Notes under the pieces: model-generated
Seen by the model: the letters and a program-made list of their open reading frames with translations, nothing else
Told to the model about the DNA's origin: nothing
Database searches by the model: none
Part shown: positions 9,232 through 19,882 of the stretch, piece after piece
How positions within the stretch are numbered: the first letter of the stretch is position 1
Layout of the letters: every line of letters starts with the position of its first letter
From: Actinomycetaceae bacterium MB13-C1-2
GTDB taxonomy: Bacteria; Actinomycetota; Actinomycetes; Actinomycetales; Actinomycetaceae
Assembly (NCBI GenBank): GCA_035621235.1
Contig: CP141731.1
Span: 124,001-188,000, forward strand
Direction of reading: 5' to 3'
Length of the DNA stretch: 64,000 nucleotides
Position numbers and translations under genes: made by a program

Positions 9232-10203
9232 GTGGAACAACTCAACGCAACCGGGCTTACCAAACGGATCACCAACGTATCTGAGCCCGTTCTCACCTGG
9301 TTCGCTCCAGCAGGTAGGGAACGAATTGAGCTCTCTGGCCCCGTGGCCAGACGTTGGATCGCAAAGACCGACAACTTCATGGCATCGGAGTTCCCCTACG
9401 GCGGGGAACACTTCTGCGCCCTACTTCCCGCGCACTGGCGCACCCCGTTTTGGCTCCTGGTTCCCTGGATGAGGGGAATGCGCCTTGAGCCGCCACGGAC
9501 TGCTACCGATGTAGACCTCGTCGTGAGTGATGACTCTGCTTTCTTGGAGTCAATCGCGGACCAGGGTGGTCCTGATGCCCTGGTCGCACAGAACCTGCAC
9601 TCACTGGCGCTCGCCTGGTCCGGTGAACTCCCTGGCACGATGCTGGACGGAATCGCTGACGTGATGACGTACGGTGATTGGGTCGAGGACCCAGCCGAGG
9701 CAGAGCCCGGCGTTCAACTGGTTTCAGAATCAATCGAATGGGTCCCTCCGAAACTGTGGACAAAGCCCGAGGAGCAGGGGCTACCTATCGAGACCCTCGG
9801 CTCCCTCGACTACGTCGGCCCGCTCTTTGCGGCGGACAGAGGAAAAGGCAGTACGTCCGCGAAGGCTGGTGAGACCTCGTCACAAGAGTCCCTCGCCCGC
9901 GCCTCACTGAGGCAGGATTCCCTCACCGACTCCGTACCCCGCCGGAACGCCCACGCCGACTCCTCGACGAGAGGGGATTCCCTCGGGGCGGCCGAGCCGT
10001 CACTGAGCGCGAGTTCATTGGACCTAGAAGGCGCGCGCATCCTCGTTCACACTCTGAACCCGGTGCTTTTTAGCGCTCAGATCGCGGGCTTCTGGATGGC
10101 TGGCGCCAGGGTGATCTGGGCTCCTGGCCACACCGTCTCACAGGAGCTACTGGACCGCGAGCGCCCCGACTATGTCCTACCCGACGGCGGCGCCCACAGC
10201 TAA
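9232..10203 (+). CDS. TIGR03089 family protein with serine-rich insertion
   Basis: A 323-residue protein of the actinobacterial TIGR03089 family, distantly related to the AMP-binding/acyl-CoA synthetase fold but without its catalytic motifs. N-terminal family features are RIELSGPVARRWIAKTDNF and FPYGGEHFCALLPAHWRTP; the C-terminal part has ILVHTLNPVLFSAQIAGFWMAGARVIW. Between them, residues about 205-270 form a Ser/Arg/Asp-rich low-complexity stretch with repeated DSL and SLA elements, which makes the protein longer than the usual 220-250 residues. GTG at 9232 is the start. The family is almost universal beside the whiB2/cell-wall block in this phylum, yet its function is unknown. It is convergent with a GT2 gene, 6 bases apart. 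Confidence 0.8.
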   Translation: MEQLNATGLTKRITNVSEPVLTWFAPAGRERIELSGPVARRWIAKTDNFMASEFPYGGEHFCALLPAHWRTPFWLLVPWMRGMRLEPPRTATDVDLVVSDDSAFLESIADQGGPDALVAQNLHSLALAWSGELPGTMLDGIADVMTYGDWVEDPAEAEPGVQLVSESIEWVPPKLWTKPEEQGLPIETLGSLDYVGPLFAADRGKGSTSAKAGETSSQESLARASLRQDSLTDSVPRRNAHADSSTRGDSLGAAEPSLSASSLDLEGARILVHTLNPVLFSAQIAGFWMAGARVIWAPGHTVSQELLDRERPDYVLPDGGAHS

Positions 10204-10209
10204 CGACTG

Positions 10210-11172
10210 TTACCAGACCCCGATTAGGCGTGCAACAGCCAGGGCGAACCCGTCCATGCGTCTCCGGCGAATCTGTGGAAACCGGGCGAACAGCTTCACT
10301 CGAGTCGAAATAGAAGTGTTTTCAAGCAGTGCCGTCATCTCGGCGAGTTCGTTCTGCCACTCACGGTCCGCTCCAGCCTCATCCGCAACGCGCGCCGCAT
10401 CGTGAGCGACGCGGAGAAACTGCTCGCGGTACTTGCCGCTGCGAAGATTCCTGAAACGAGACAGGACCGCCTCCGTCCCGCTGTGCTCCCCGAGCGCGTT
10501 CTCTGAGTGCTGACGGTAGGCGACCTGCGGCTCCTTATCAATCATCCAGCTCAGACCGGCGGCTCGAACCAGGGCATAGACATACCAGTCATGCAACCAG
10601 ACGCCGTCCGCACCGAAGCGACGGTACTGGTTCACGATCAGACTCCACGACTCGTAATCCATTAGGAAGGTCGAACCCGGGCCGGGCGCCTCAAACACAA
10701 AGTCCCACTTCGCTTGAGGTTGATCTTTGCGGATTACGTGCTTGCTGAGAGTTCCGTCCGGGTTCCGTTTGAACGATAGGACGTTTGAGGAAACAGCGTT
10801 CACCCCGGCTCGCCTAAGGAACTGGACCTGGTGCGCTAGCTTACCGGGACGCCAAATATCGTCCTGGTCGGCGAAGGCCGCATATTCGCCCTCGCGCACC
10901 TCCATACCATTCAGCGTATAAAGGAAGTTGGCGCCAACGCCCGGCTCGCCGGTGCGGGAAGGCAGTACGGTGACGCGGCTATCGACCTGAGCTAGCTGGC
11001 AAATCCACTCGGCGGTCCCGTCAGTGGAGCCGTCATCGGAGATCGTCAAAGTAACCTGAACGCCGTCTTGGTCGAGGATAGAGCGCACCTGTTGCTCTAT
11101 CCAACGACGACCGTTGTACGTAGCCACCGCAACGTGAACAGTGGGCAGGTCCGCAGGCTGACTAGAGGCCAA
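10210..11172 (-). CDS. GT2 family glycosyltransferase (rhamnosyltransferase-like)
   Basis: A 320-residue cytoplasmic GT-A glycosyltransferase. The N-terminus shows VAVATYNGRRWIEQQ, then ISDDGSTDGT for nucleotide binding and FADQDDIWRPGKL carrying the metal-binding DQDD. The middle reads LHDWYVYALVRAAG, the acceptor-side acidic motif. These features are typical of RfbF/WbbL-like rhamnosyl- or related transferases that act on lipid-linked glycans. It marks the left end of the surface-glycan locus but stands apart from the other glycan genes, as a single transcription unit. The start appears to be TTG at 11172, with GGTGG five bases upstream; no ATG or GTG exists upstream in frame before the conserved core. 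The sugar specificity cannot be read from sequence. Confidence 0.85.
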   Translation of the reverse strand: MASSQPADLPTVHVAVATYNGRRWIEQQVRSILDQDGVQVTLTISDDGSTDGTAEWICQLAQVDSRVTVLPSRTGEPGVGANFLYTLNGMEVREGEYAAFADQDDIWRPGKLAHQVQFLRRAGVNAVSSNVLSFKRNPDGTLSKHVIRKDQPQAKWDFVFEAPGPGSTFLMDYESWSLIVNQYRRFGADGVWLHDWYVYALVRAAGLSWMIDKEPQVAYRQHSENALGEHSGTEAVLSRFRNLRSGKYREQFLRVAHDAARVADEAGADREWQNELAEMTALLENTSISTRVKLFARFPQIRRRRMDGFALAVARLIGVW

Positions 11173-11554
11173 CTATCCACCGTCCATTCCACAGAGGTCA
11201 AGGTTTTGCGCCCGAGGCGCGAGGAACCGTGAGTACACAGTACGAAAGTCTACAGTCGAAGTAACACTAAGACTTAGGCTCGGGAAGCCGAGGCCGCGTT
11301 GACAAGCTCTGGGTCGAGCTTCGGGCACCACGGGCGACGGAGGCTATCTGGGTATAGAACACGAGGTATTCGCCCCGAGACGTCCGCCAATACGACACTG
11401 GCATCAACGCCGAAGAAGAGATCGCCGGAGCCGAAAAGTACGGGCAGGACAAGCGTGATACGCCGGAACCATACACACATTCATGCCGCGACCCCTTCTC
11501 TTAGCGGTAGCTTCTGAACCCATGCGAGATTGGTTTTGGAGGGTCTGACAGTGT
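11173..11554. other. Gene-poor stretch with a possible gene remnant
   Basis: No convincing gene lies here. One minus-strand frame (11274-11480, 68 codons, ATG directly after a stop) has GC-rich third positions and reads like protein (LVLPVLFGSGDLFFG), but it matches nothing I recognise and has no ribosome site. It could be the tail of a decayed gene. The stretch separates the GT2 gene at 10210 from the toxin-antitoxin pair and probably also contains the promoter of that GT2. Confidence 0.35.
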
Positions 11555-11812
11555 CTAGAGCGCATCAATGAGATCGCGGATCAGTTGGGAATTCGAGATA
11601 TTACGCTGACGAGCTACCTCATCAAGCTTGGCGCGACGGCCGGTATCGAGACGAACAGTAATCGGTTTTGCATCCGAACCAACGCTCACCGGACGACCCA
11701 TAACCGGCTTACCGAACCTCCAGTTAGGGAAGCCTTCTTCTGCTTCTTCCGCCCATCGTTCAAGGTCCTCATCGTCGAACTTCGTACCGTCCGCACCGAC
11801 ATAGGTTGTCAT
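11555..11812 (-). CDS. Ribbon-helix-helix antitoxin-like protein
   Basis: An 85-residue protein with a C-terminal ribbon-helix-helix DNA-binding motif: ITVRLDTGRRAKLDEVA (beta strand and first helix), then NISNSQLIRDLIDAL (second helix). The acidic N-terminal half (DDEDLERWAEEAEEGFPNW) would be the part that wraps the toxin. It follows the toxin-like gene by three bases, so the pair is an operon with toxin first. CopG-type antitoxins repress their own operon. The assignment as an antitoxin is by fold and partner; no named family is claimed. Confidence 0.72.
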   Translation of the reverse strand: MTTYVGADGTKFDDEDLERWAEEAEEGFPNWRFGKPVMGRPVSVGSDAKPITVRLDTGRRAKLDEVARQRNISNSQLIRDLIDAL

Positions 11813-11815
11813 CTT

Positions 11816-12079
11816 CTACCTCCCCACCCCAAGTTCATTTAGGACCTTCCTAGTTGCAGACATTGCATGGAAGATAAGCCATTCATCATCGTTCAAGTTC
11901 ACAGCTACGTATTGCAGCAGACGTCCATTCATATCGATTCCGATTCCGATCCACTCAGGAGGAAAACCTGTTCCTTCTCTGGGCGCCGAGCGGATGCTGT
12001 TCTCAAGTGCTGCAATAGCGTCTTCATCTTTGATCTCCGGGTGTATTCGATTTACTCGCCTATGTACTCGGATCAACAT
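11816..12079 (-). CDS. Toxin-like partner of the RHH antitoxin
   Basis: An 87-residue basic protein. Features are IKDEDAIAALENSIR, a central sheet (WIGIGIDMNGRLLQYVAV) and the C-terminal WLIFHAMSATRKVL. The pattern of DEDxxxALE, a central Gly/Asn-Leu-Leu strand and IHAM-x-x-R-K recurs in small actinobacterial toxins encoded with CopG/RHH antitoxins. ATG at 12079 is the first in-frame start; the ribosome site is weak. A TACAAT at 12113-12118 (minus strand) is a possible -10 element. Activity (perhaps an RNase, as in BrnT/RelE-like folds) is inferred, not shown. The pair sits at the left edge of the glycan locus in locally AT-richer DNA. Confidence 0.6.
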   Translation of the reverse strand: MLIRVHRRVNRIHPEIKDEDAIAALENSIRSAPREGTGFPPEWIGIGIDMNGRLLQYVAVNLNDDEWLIFHAMSATRKVLNELGVGR

Positions 12080-12466
12080 GGCGCTTCGCCATCATTCGCG
12101 ATGCCAGAAACAATTGTATTACATAAGTCTGGAAACTCATATACTGATCGATTTGGCATGCCGTGATACTGGCGATTTGCGTCGCCTTCGGCAAGTGGCA
12201 TCGTCCACGGTTGGGGAGAACTCCCATAGTCCGACCCCGTTCGAAGTAGCTGTGGACAACTACAGTTATTCTCACGAGCCGCTTAGGAAACCTAACCTTT
12301 TGGAGCCACTTGGGTGAGACTCATTCTGGAGACCCAGCAGTTTTCACCGCCCAGATCCTGTCTTCCGCGTGACCACGGTGCAGAATTGGGCACATAGGCT
12401 ATGCTCCCAAACCCCACTGCCTAGAACATGCCACGACATCTGTTACTTGAGTGCCCAATAAAGTGG
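12080..12466. other. Gene-free stretch upstream of the toxin-antitoxin pair
   Basis: No credible gene. The first 80 bases are AT-richer than the surroundings and should hold the toxin-antitoxin promoter. The remainder contains a 13-base perfect inverted repeat at 12283-12295 (TTAGG-AAA-CCTAA) and a weaker GGCGA/TCGCC pair near 12173. No function is assigned to either. Confidence 0.4.
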
Positions 12467-13606
<1,140 letters not shown>

Positions 13607-13701
13607 CTAAAGCACGAGCGCCCCCACAGGGGCACGAAGTCGTTCAAGGCCAGAAACGGCCGTTAGGAGAGTATCCTTCACTTTCCAGATAGGGTTTTGG
13701 A

Positions 13702-14613
13702 GTGAACTCTCTAGTCTCGGTCGTCGTTGTGACGTTCAATCCGAATCCCGTCGCGCTCAAGCGACTTCTGACTGCACTCCGACCCCAGGTTAACTCGGCG
13801 ATAGTTGTTGACAACGGCTCCAGCAACCAGGCGACAATTCGCGATCTTGCCAAAGAGTACGGTGCCACGCTCATTTGTTCCGAAGAGAACATCGGCATTG
13901 CCGCCGCCCAGAACGTGGGGATTGAGCACGCTCTACGAAACGGCGCAGACCATGTCCTGCTCAGTGATCAAGACTCCGTGCCCGCACCTAATATGGTCCA
14001 GCAACTCATGCAATGTCTGGGCGAGCAATCGAGTCTGCCTCACTCCCGTCCCGTCGCGGCGATCGGTCCTGTGCCGGTAGATGAGCGGGGTAACAGAGGG
14101 GACGCCCTGGTCTACTCGTTTACAACCTGGGGACCAAAGCGCCGAGAGATTCCAGAACCCGGTGATGTCCTCGAAGTTCCGTTTGTCCTTGCTTCCGGAT
14201 GCCTGATTCCCCGTGCCGCTCTAATTGACGTGGGACCGATGAACGAGGGGCTATTCATCGACCATGTCGACCTTGCCTGGTGTTTGCGTGCAATCCAGAA
14301 AGGATATCGAGTCCTAGCTTGTGGAGATGCTCGCCTAACTCACGAGTTGGGTGAGGAAACCACAAGGCTTCCTGGCGGCCGCGAAGTACACGTCCAATCC
14401 CCCATGCGCGCGTATTTCATGGTTCGCAATACTCTGCTTTTGATGCGCGCGCCGTTCATGCCGCTCAAGTGGAAACTCGGCTATATTCCCTACCTGACCA
14501 AGTACATCGGGTTCTACACCTTGGCGCCGGGACGTGAAAGACGGGTTCCGCAAATGGTTGAAGGATTGTGGGATGGCATAACGGGCAAAACTGGACCGTT
14601 TCAGGACGACTAG
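13702..14613 (+). CDS. GT2 rhamnosyltransferase-like enzyme
   Basis: A 303-residue glycosyltransferase. [18 protein letters not shown] and [10 protein letters not shown] form the nucleotide-binding half, [11 protein letters not shown] carries the metal-binding DQD, and [19 protein letters not shown] is the acceptor-side motif. The DQD variant with DNGSSN is typical of RfbF/RfbN-like rhamnosyltransferases. This fits its place between rmlB and rmlA. GTG at 13702 is the start. The gene is read opposite to both rml genes, and its stop overlaps the rmlA stop by four bases. A 227-base divergent region separates it from rmlB. The donor is probably dTDP-rhamnose by context; the acceptor is unknown. 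Confidence 0.86.
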   Translation: MNSLVSVVVVTFNPNPVALKRLLTALRPQVNSAIVVDNGSSNQATIRDLAKEYGATLICSEENIGIAAAQNVGIEHALRNGADHVLLSDQDSVPAPNMVQQLMQCLGEQSSLPHSRPVAAIGPVPVDERGNRGDALVYSFTTWGPKRREIPEPGDVLEVPFVLASGCLIPRAALIDVGPMNEGLFIDHVDLAWCLRAIQKGYRVLACGDARLTHELGEETTRLPGGREVHVQSPMRAYFMVRNTLLLMRAPFMPLKWKLGYIPYLTKYIGFYTLAPGRERRVPQMVEGLWDGITGKTGPFQDD

Positions 14614-15482
14614 TCCTTTCCGCGTTCAACCAGGTTGATCAGGTAATCGCCGTATCCCGATTTTCTTAGGGGTTCTGCCACTGCCCTCAACTGCTCATCA
14701 GACAAGAATCCTTTTCGCCACCCAACCTCTTCTGGGCAACCGATCTTCATTCCTTGTCGGTCCTGAACCGTGCGAACGAAAACCGCGGCATCCGATAGGT
14801 CGTTGAAAGAACCCGTATCAAGCCATGCGGTTCCCCTCGGTAATACCGAAACCGCTAGTTTTCCCCGCCTTAGGTACTCTTTGTTTATGTCCGTAATCTC
14901 GTATTCGCCCCTGGCAGAGGGCGCAAGAGTCTTTGCAATGTCAACCACCGAATTGTCGTAGAAGTACAGTCCTGGCACCGCATAGTTCGAACGAGGTTGT
15001 TCAGGCTTTTCCTCAAGTGAAAGCGCGCGATACTCGTCGTCAAATTCCACCACGCCATACTCTTTCGGATTAGCCACTTGATAGGCGAATACGGCTCCAC
15101 CATCGATATCGTTCAGGCGAGACAGCCGAGTCCCCATTCCCGGCCCATAGAACAAATTGTCTCCGAGCACCAAGGCAACCTTGTCATCCCCGATGAACTC
15201 TTCCCCAATCACGAAAGCCTGAGCGAGACCATTAGGGACCGCCTGTTGCGCATAGCTGATCTCGACCCCGAATTGCGACCCATCCCCCAATAGCCTCTCG
15301 AAGGCAGACGCGTCGTGAGGCGTCGTTATTACAAGGATGCTGTCAATGCCCGCCAGCATGAGCGTGGTGAGCGGATAGTAGATCATTGGTTTGTCATAAA
15401 CGGGCATAAGTTGCTTTGAAGTGCCCAGTGTCAGCGGATGCAAGCGGGTACCACTACCGCCGGCCAAAATGATGCCCTTCAC
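14610..15482 (-). CDS. rmlA: Glucose-1-phosphate thymidylyltransferase
   Basis: Makes dTDP-glucose from dTTP and glucose-1-phosphate, the first step to dTDP-rhamnose. The 290-residue product matches the family length. [16 protein letters not shown] is the nucleotide-binding loop, with [11 protein letters not shown] next; VLGDNLFYG supplies a catalytic Asp, and [20 protein letters not shown] is family-typical. The open frame extends to 15542, but GTG at 15482 gives the family N-terminus (KGIILAGG) and has AGGAG seven bases upstream. It is the last gene of a seven-gene minus-strand operon that begins at 23971, 11 bases after the RgpF/WbsX gene. Confidence 0.95.
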   Translation of the reverse strand: MKGIILAGGSGTRLHPLTLGTSKQLMPVYDKPMIYYPLTTLMLAGIDSILVITTPHDASAFERLLGDGSQFGVEISYAQQAVPNGLAQAFVIGEEFIGDDKVALVLGDNLFYGPGMGTRLSRLNDIDGGAVFAYQVANPKEYGVVEFDDEYRALSLEEKPEQPRSNYAVPGLYFYDNSVVDIAKTLAPSARGEYEITDINKEYLRRGKLAVSVLPRGTAWLDTGSFNDLSDAAVFVRTVQDRQGMKIGCPEEVGWRKGFLSDEQLRAVAEPLRKSGYGDYLINLVERGKD

Positions 15483-15489
15483 AGATGAT

Positions 15490-15494
15490 CTCCT
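15490..15494 (-). promoter_or_regulatory. Ribosome binding site of rmlA
   Basis: AGGAG on the minus strand, seven bases before GTG at 15482. It decides this start over longer in-frame options. Confidence 0.75.
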
Positions 15495-18364
15495 TATTCG
15501 TATACGACACTGCGTACGGCTTGAATGTACGTCGGACCCCACCGGAGTGTGGGTTCCAGTACCGCCGAGTCAGTCCAGTCATTCCACGCATTGACAAAGA
15601 CCAATCTCTGGTCCAGAGGTCTCGAAGCAACTATAGACACAGCTTGGTCCAACCATCGGCGGAACGTATAGGGATTCGATCCGTACCATATGTCAGCAAG
15701 AAGCTTCTTTCGCGAAGTGTTATCGAAGCTCACCATCACAGTTGGGAAGCTTTCCACCCCCCGTTTTCTAGCACTTACGGTTCCGTTATGTACTGAGTCC
15801 TTATATGAGAGCAATCGTCCGTGGAAAACAGTCTTAACGTTGAGGTGGGCACGAGAGGCCATGGATTCTTTTAGGTCAAGGGGCGGGTATCCCATGATTC
15901 CGTCGAATCCCGACTCCCTATACTGATGAGAGACTTGACCACGTTTCTTGTCGGTATCGACGGCGAGCAAATAGATTTCTCCAACACCTCGTTTAGCGGC
16001 GCGCGCACGCCACTCCCGTGTAACCTCCCCCACGTCTGGAATGTCGGCGGGACGAAAGACTGAAAGAACCGGCTTTCCATCCATCCGAAGGTAGCGGCGA
16101 TCCTCAAGAAATGGCATCACGTCGTCGATGAAAGCGCCCGTATCCAGTTCGTCATATCTCTGGGCACGAAGTATCTCTTCCGAAACCCCATCCCATGGCT
16201 TAATCCAGTCTTCATTCATCCACATCAAGCAGAACGGTTGATCAAGGTTCTTGTCTTCCAGCAGCCGCTCTATCGGAAGGTTCAGACTCCTTGCCCCACT
16301 AAACCAGTAGTAGTAATACATTAGACCGCGGACTCCGGCGTATTCCTCGAGGTCGAGCTGACGGCGACGAACCTCATCATTGCGCAGATCGTAAGTGCCC
16401 AGTTCGGACGGAATAAGTGGCTGGACATGCCCGCTAAAGGACTGCCTGGCTTTCATGACTCGGTTCCACTCGCGCTCTCCCTGGCTCCATTCCTCCTCCC
16501 CCGCGGCTGCGGTGTGGAATTGGGGCGCATAGAAAGGAATAACGCGCGCTGAGGGAATAACCGGGGTTCCCGGGATAAAGCGCCTCCACCCATCGTTCCC
16601 TGGCCCTTGAATCTGTAACTCCTGCCCGGTACTCGACGTCCGGTATCCCGCCTCAGATGTCAAGACTCCAATCGTGCGTTCAAGTGCGTAGGCTGTCGTA
16701 CCCTCGGTATCGCCTTTTCCCTTTTCAAAGTCTTCTGGAGTCATGGCAAGGGCGCGAAGTCCCTGCAGAATAAAGGAGCGAATCCAGTACATTCCACCCG
16801 CGGAAAAGCTCAGTTCCAGGTGATCATCAGCGATTCCCAGACGCTTTAGCAGCTCTCGCGCAGCGACTCTACCCGATCCCCAACTCTCTGGACCACGAAG
16901 ACTGCCCTCTTGCCCCAAGCAACCCAGTGACGGATCCGAGGCGAAGAGGGCAAGGACTGCTCGGACATTGTCTGCGGAGCCAATGAGGTCGCCAAGACAC
17001 GCGCGCAAAGAATCCGGAGAAAGGTCAGATCGAAGTTTCAACACCAGATCGTAAGAATCCAAGTAACCTGCATTGGCCAGCCAAACGACCGCCGCAAGGC
17101 TTCCACCACGACTCTGAACATCCAGAGGAATGACTCTGCGGACCTCGCCGACACGAAAAGACCCAACCGCCAGTTCAGTCCCGGGTGCTCTAGTGATAAA
17201 GAGGTCAAACGGAACCGGGATTTTTGCGAGTTCAGATTGAATGATCGCATGGGCGCCCTCGGCGCTTTCTAGGTGTAGTAGCACCGCGACGCGCGCGCCC
17301 GAGTGTCCGACTCTTTTCGAGGCACTCCTCCATCCCGGCGGAACCCACGCGTTCGGATGACCGCTCGAACGGGCAAGCCAAGCGCCGTGTGATGCCGGCC
17401 CAGGAACTCGTAACCCCTGGGCCCTGAGCACTCCGGAGGTCTCACTCTTCAATTTATGAATTGCCTTGACGCCAAGATGACCCACTCGCCGAACCAAAGA
17501 GCGCTTACCGGCCTCGAACCGAGCAGCATCACCCTTTATCCGAAACGCGCTGACACCGTCAGGAAGCCAGTCGTCAATGCCCTCTCCGTACCTCTGTCGC
17601 ACCTCACGTATCGCATTGGCCGCCATTACGACATACCTGTCGCTGACAACAAGACTTCGTTTGACCATCGGGATACCGGCGTCCAGAAGTACCTTCCATC
17701 CATCAAACGTCGGATTTCCTTCGCTGAGAGCAGTCGTCTGAGCATCCAGCATCACGTCCCATGAATATCCGTAGAGTTCACAGGTTCTCATGAGCCCAAA
17801 CTCATAGACCTGGATTATGTTCTCTTTACTTCTCTCCTGCCGGACAGACTCAAAGAAGCGAACCCAGGGCTCCTCCGCCAAGACGCCGTTGCGGAAGAGG
17901 ACAAAGAATGACTGGAAATGATGCTCAATCTGGTATGACTCCGTCAGTGCAAACACGTCCGCACTAGAATCACTTATTGCATTGTCAATGGCAGTAAGTG
18001 GTTCGAACGGACCAACCATTGAGTCGTTGGTAATAAGCACCCGTGGTAAGGACCGGATCTCCTGGAACTGTGACAGGACGGCACCCCAAGAACCAAAGTC
18101 ATAACCAACGTTGCAACGTCTAAGCACGACCGTGGAATCCGGGATCCCGTAGGGCCACTCTAAAGCCCCTTCTACGTCGGAGGTATTGACGACTAAAGAA
18201 GTAAAGCCGATATCCTCAAGGGCCTCCAAATAGGCCGAAAGGGACCTCGACATTTGCGCCGTGGCGGTCCACGACGAAATGATGGCAACTGAGCCAGACT
18301 CGAGTGCCTTCGAGATGTCGCCGCGCTCCAGTCGAACTGGATTGCTAATAACCGCTTCACTCAT
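15494..18364 (-). CDS. Three-part glycan synthase: RgpF-like, RgpF-like, WbsX-like
   Basis: A 956-residue cytoplasmic enzyme with three parts. Residues about 20-290 match rhamnan synthesis protein F (RgpF): [24 protein letters not shown] and [13 protein letters not shown]. Residues about 340-600 are a second, divergent RgpF-like unit ([40 protein letters not shown]). Residues about 610-955 are a WbsX-type glycosyltransferase/hydrolase-like domain ([39 protein letters not shown]). The combination is usual for long glycan synthases in ABC-exported polymers. ATG at 18364 is chosen; an upstream open extension lacks support. The gene lies 8 bases after the coiled-coil gene and 11 bases before rmlA. 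The likely job is rhamnan-type backbone extension; linkage unknown. Confidence 0.85.
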   Translation of the reverse strand: MSEAVISNPVRLERGDISKALESGSVAIISSWTATAQMSRSLSAYLEALEDIGFTSLVVNTSDVEGALEWPYGIPDSTVVLRRCNVGYDFGSWGAVLSQFQEIRSLPRVLITNDSMVGPFEPLTAIDNAISDSSADVFALTESYQIEHHFQSFFVLFRNGVLAEEPWVRFFESVRQERSKENIIQVYEFGLMRTCELYGYSWDVMLDAQTTALSEGNPTFDGWKVLLDAGIPMVKRSLVVSDRYVVMAANAIREVRQRYGEGIDDWLPDGVSAFRIKGDAARFEAGKRSLVRRVGHLGVKAIHKLKSETSGVLRAQGLRVPGPASHGAWLARSSGHPNAWVPPGWRSASKRVGHSGARVAVLLHLESAEGAHAIIQSELAKIPVPFDLFITRAPGTELAVGSFRVGEVRRVIPLDVQSRGGSLAAVVWLANAGYLDSYDLVLKLRSDLSPDSLRACLGDLIGSADNVRAVLALFASDPSLGCLGQEGSLRGPESWGSGRVAARELLKRLGIADDHLELSFSAGGMYWIRSFILQGLRALAMTPEDFEKGKGDTEGTTAYALERTIGVLTSEAGYRTSSTGQELQIQGPGNDGWRRFIPGTPVIPSARVIPFYAPQFHTAAAGEEEWSQGEREWNRVMKARQSFSGHVQPLIPSELGTYDLRNDEVRRRQLDLEEYAGVRGLMYYYYWFSGARSLNLPIERLLEDKNLDQPFCLMWMNEDWIKPWDGVSEEILRAQRYDELDTGAFIDDVMPFLEDRRYLRMDGKPVLSVFRPADIPDVGEVTREWRARAAKRGVGEIYLLAVDTDKKRGQVSHQYRESGFDGIMGYPPLDLKESMASRAHLNVKTVFHGRLLSYKDSVHNGTVSARKRGVESFPTVMVSFDNTSRKKLLADIWYGSNPYTFRRWLDQAVSIVASRPLDQRLVFVNAWNDWTDSAVLEPTLRWGPTYIQAVRSVVYE

Positions 18365-18372
18365 GGCGGACC

Positions 18373-18666
18373 CTATTTGATGAAACGACGCACGGCCGAA
18401 CGTAGCCACTGCTCGGTTCGAACAGCCCGAGCCTTCCTGTCGGCTTTGGCACTCTGGACTCTAAGATTTCTTTTCCACGCAGGGGTGGAGCGCACACGCC
18501 GTAACTGTTCTTGCGACGTATTCGCTCGCTCACGCAACGCAACGTTTTCAACTTGCAGGCTACTAACCTTATCCTCGGCGGACGCAAGGGCCTGGTTGGC
18601 CTCCGTCAGCCTGTGCCTTAGCAGTATGACTTCGCGCTCAAGATCAGGTTCCGGAACATCAGACAT
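18373..18666 (-). CDS. Small coiled-coil protein between Wzt and the RgpF/WbsX synthase
   Basis: A 97-residue protein of no named family. Residues about 5-58 form a heptad-rich coiled coil (LEREVILLRHRLTEANQAL, then VENVALRERANTSQ). The remaining third is strongly basic (RVRSTPAWKRNLRVQ, RRFIK), with an Arg/Trp-rich patch of the kind that docks glycan synthases to the membrane. Its start overlaps the wzt stop in the 8-base string ATGTCTGA, so it is translationally coupled to the exporter. Coiled coils act as chain-length rulers in WbdD-type systems; here such a role is inference from position only. Codon use resembles its neighbours, so I regard it as a real gene. Confidence 0.7.
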   Translation of the reverse strand: MSDVPEPDLEREVILLRHRLTEANQALASAEDKVSSLQVENVALRERANTSQEQLRRVRSTPAWKRNLRVQSAKADRKARAVRTEQWLRSAVRRFIK

Positions 18667-19882
18667 CGGTGATGACCTCCAGTTCAGACCAACTGCCCGG
18701 CAACCTAAGCGGACCTGATTCTGCTCCCTGATCATCGGACCTGACCAACAGTTTCCAACCCCGGTCGACCTGATCCCAGACATGGCCGTACCGGCGCAGG
18801 GAAGTCGACAACCAGTAGGTCCCTGACTCGATAGGAAGTGCCGGTAGATCCAGCTCGATCGAGCTGAGTCCCTCCGGAATATTGTAGGTTCTCCCCTCCA
18901 ACATTGAACTCTTTGAGGACAAAAGAGCGCCGCTCTCCATAAAGATGGAAATCACCACCTCCACCGATTCGACGGGGCTGGCAACCTCCAAGAGCAGACG
19001 GAGCCTGTGATCCTCTCCGGACCGAATGATCGATGTGGCTTCTCCGTCCGTTCCGAGCACTTCGATTCCTTGAACAAAAGCCTCGCCCGATCCACGTCGA
19101 GGAATATCACGCTTTGCCGATGAGTCAAGTAAATACTGCTCTTCCTCCACCGCATTAACGTTCGAAATGTACTCTTCGACCACCTGTTCGATGGCACCCA
19201 TCGCACGGATTTTTCCGTGATCCATCCATATCGCCTCGTCGCAAAGCTCTCTGGCAAGCGGCATCGAGTGAGTGACCAGGGCAATTGTGGTGCCCCGTTC
19301 ACGCAACTTGTAAATGTAGTCGAAGCACTTTCTTTGGAAAGCCTCGTCACCGACAGCTATAACCTCATCAACTATCAAGATCTCTGGCTCAAGCATGACA
19401 GCGATTGCGAATCCGAGGCGGACAAACATCCCCGAGGAGTAGGTCTTCACCGGAGCATCTATAAACGGACCCAACTCCGCAAAGTCGATAATCGCTTCCA
19501 TGTGCTCGTTTATCTGCTTGTTCGACAGCCCTAGAATCGCACCGTTTAGACGGATGTTCTCCCGCCCCGTAAGTTCACGATGAAAGCCAGAACCAAGCTC
19601 AAGAAGAGCGGAGACATTTCCGTTGACCCTGAGCAGACCCGACGTAGGTCGATAGACACCGGCCAGCATCTTCAACAGAGTCGATTTTCCAGAACCGTTA
19701 TGTCCCACCAGACCGAACGTACGGCCCTGCCGGATGCCGAAGGAGACATCATCAACCGCATTGAAGGTGTGTTTGGCCCCGCTGCGTCCCTTTACGAATG
19801 CCTCCTTGACCGTGTCCCTCTTCTGCTCGTGCAGTTTGAAAGTCTTGGTCAGATTCTCGACCTGGATCGCGAGTTCACTCAT
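18659..19882 (-). CDS. wzt: Polysaccharide ABC exporter, ATP-binding subunit with C-terminal domain
   Basis: A 407-residue ATPase that powers export of a lipid-linked glycan with the permease encoded just upstream. Residues 1-250 form the ATPase: Walker A GHNGSGKST at about 60-68, signature YSSGMFVRLGFA, and Walker B ILIVDEVIAVGD. Residues about 265-400 form a beta-rich Wzt C-terminal domain (VASPVESVEVVISIFMES), which in O9a-type systems reads the terminal modification of the glycan. The start overlaps the permease stop by four bases (ATGA). This subunit type implies that chain completion happens in the cytoplasm before export. Confidence 0.93.
   Translation of the reverse strand: MSELAIQVENLTKTFKLHEQKRDTVKEAFVKGRSGAKHTFNAVDDVSFGIRQGRTFGLVGHNGSGKSTLLKMLAGVYRPTSGLLRVNGNVSALLELGSGFHRELTGRENIRLNGAILGLSNKQINEHMEAIIDFAELGPFIDAPVKTYSSGMFVRLGFAIAVMLEPEILIVDEVIAVGDEAFQRKCFDYIYKLRERGTTIALVTHSMPLARELCDEAIWMDHGKIRAMGAIEQVVEEYISNVNAVEEEQYLLDSSAKRDIPRRGSGEAFVQGIEVLGTDGEATSIIRSGEDHRLRLLLEVASPVESVEVVISIFMESGALLSSKSSMLEGRTYNIPEGLSSIELDLPALPIESGTYWLSTSLRRYGHVWDQVDRGWKLLVRSDDQGAESGPLRLPGSWSELEVITDV

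Noticed and set aside
12060-12275. 71-codon minus-strand frame as a third toxin-antitoxin gene
   Set aside because: It overlaps the toxin start in another frame, has no family features and no ribosome site.
12283-12295. TTAGG-AAA-CCTAA as a DtxR/IdeR iron box
   Set aside because: It does not align with the 19-base iron-box pattern without a one-base shift, and no iron gene is adjacent.
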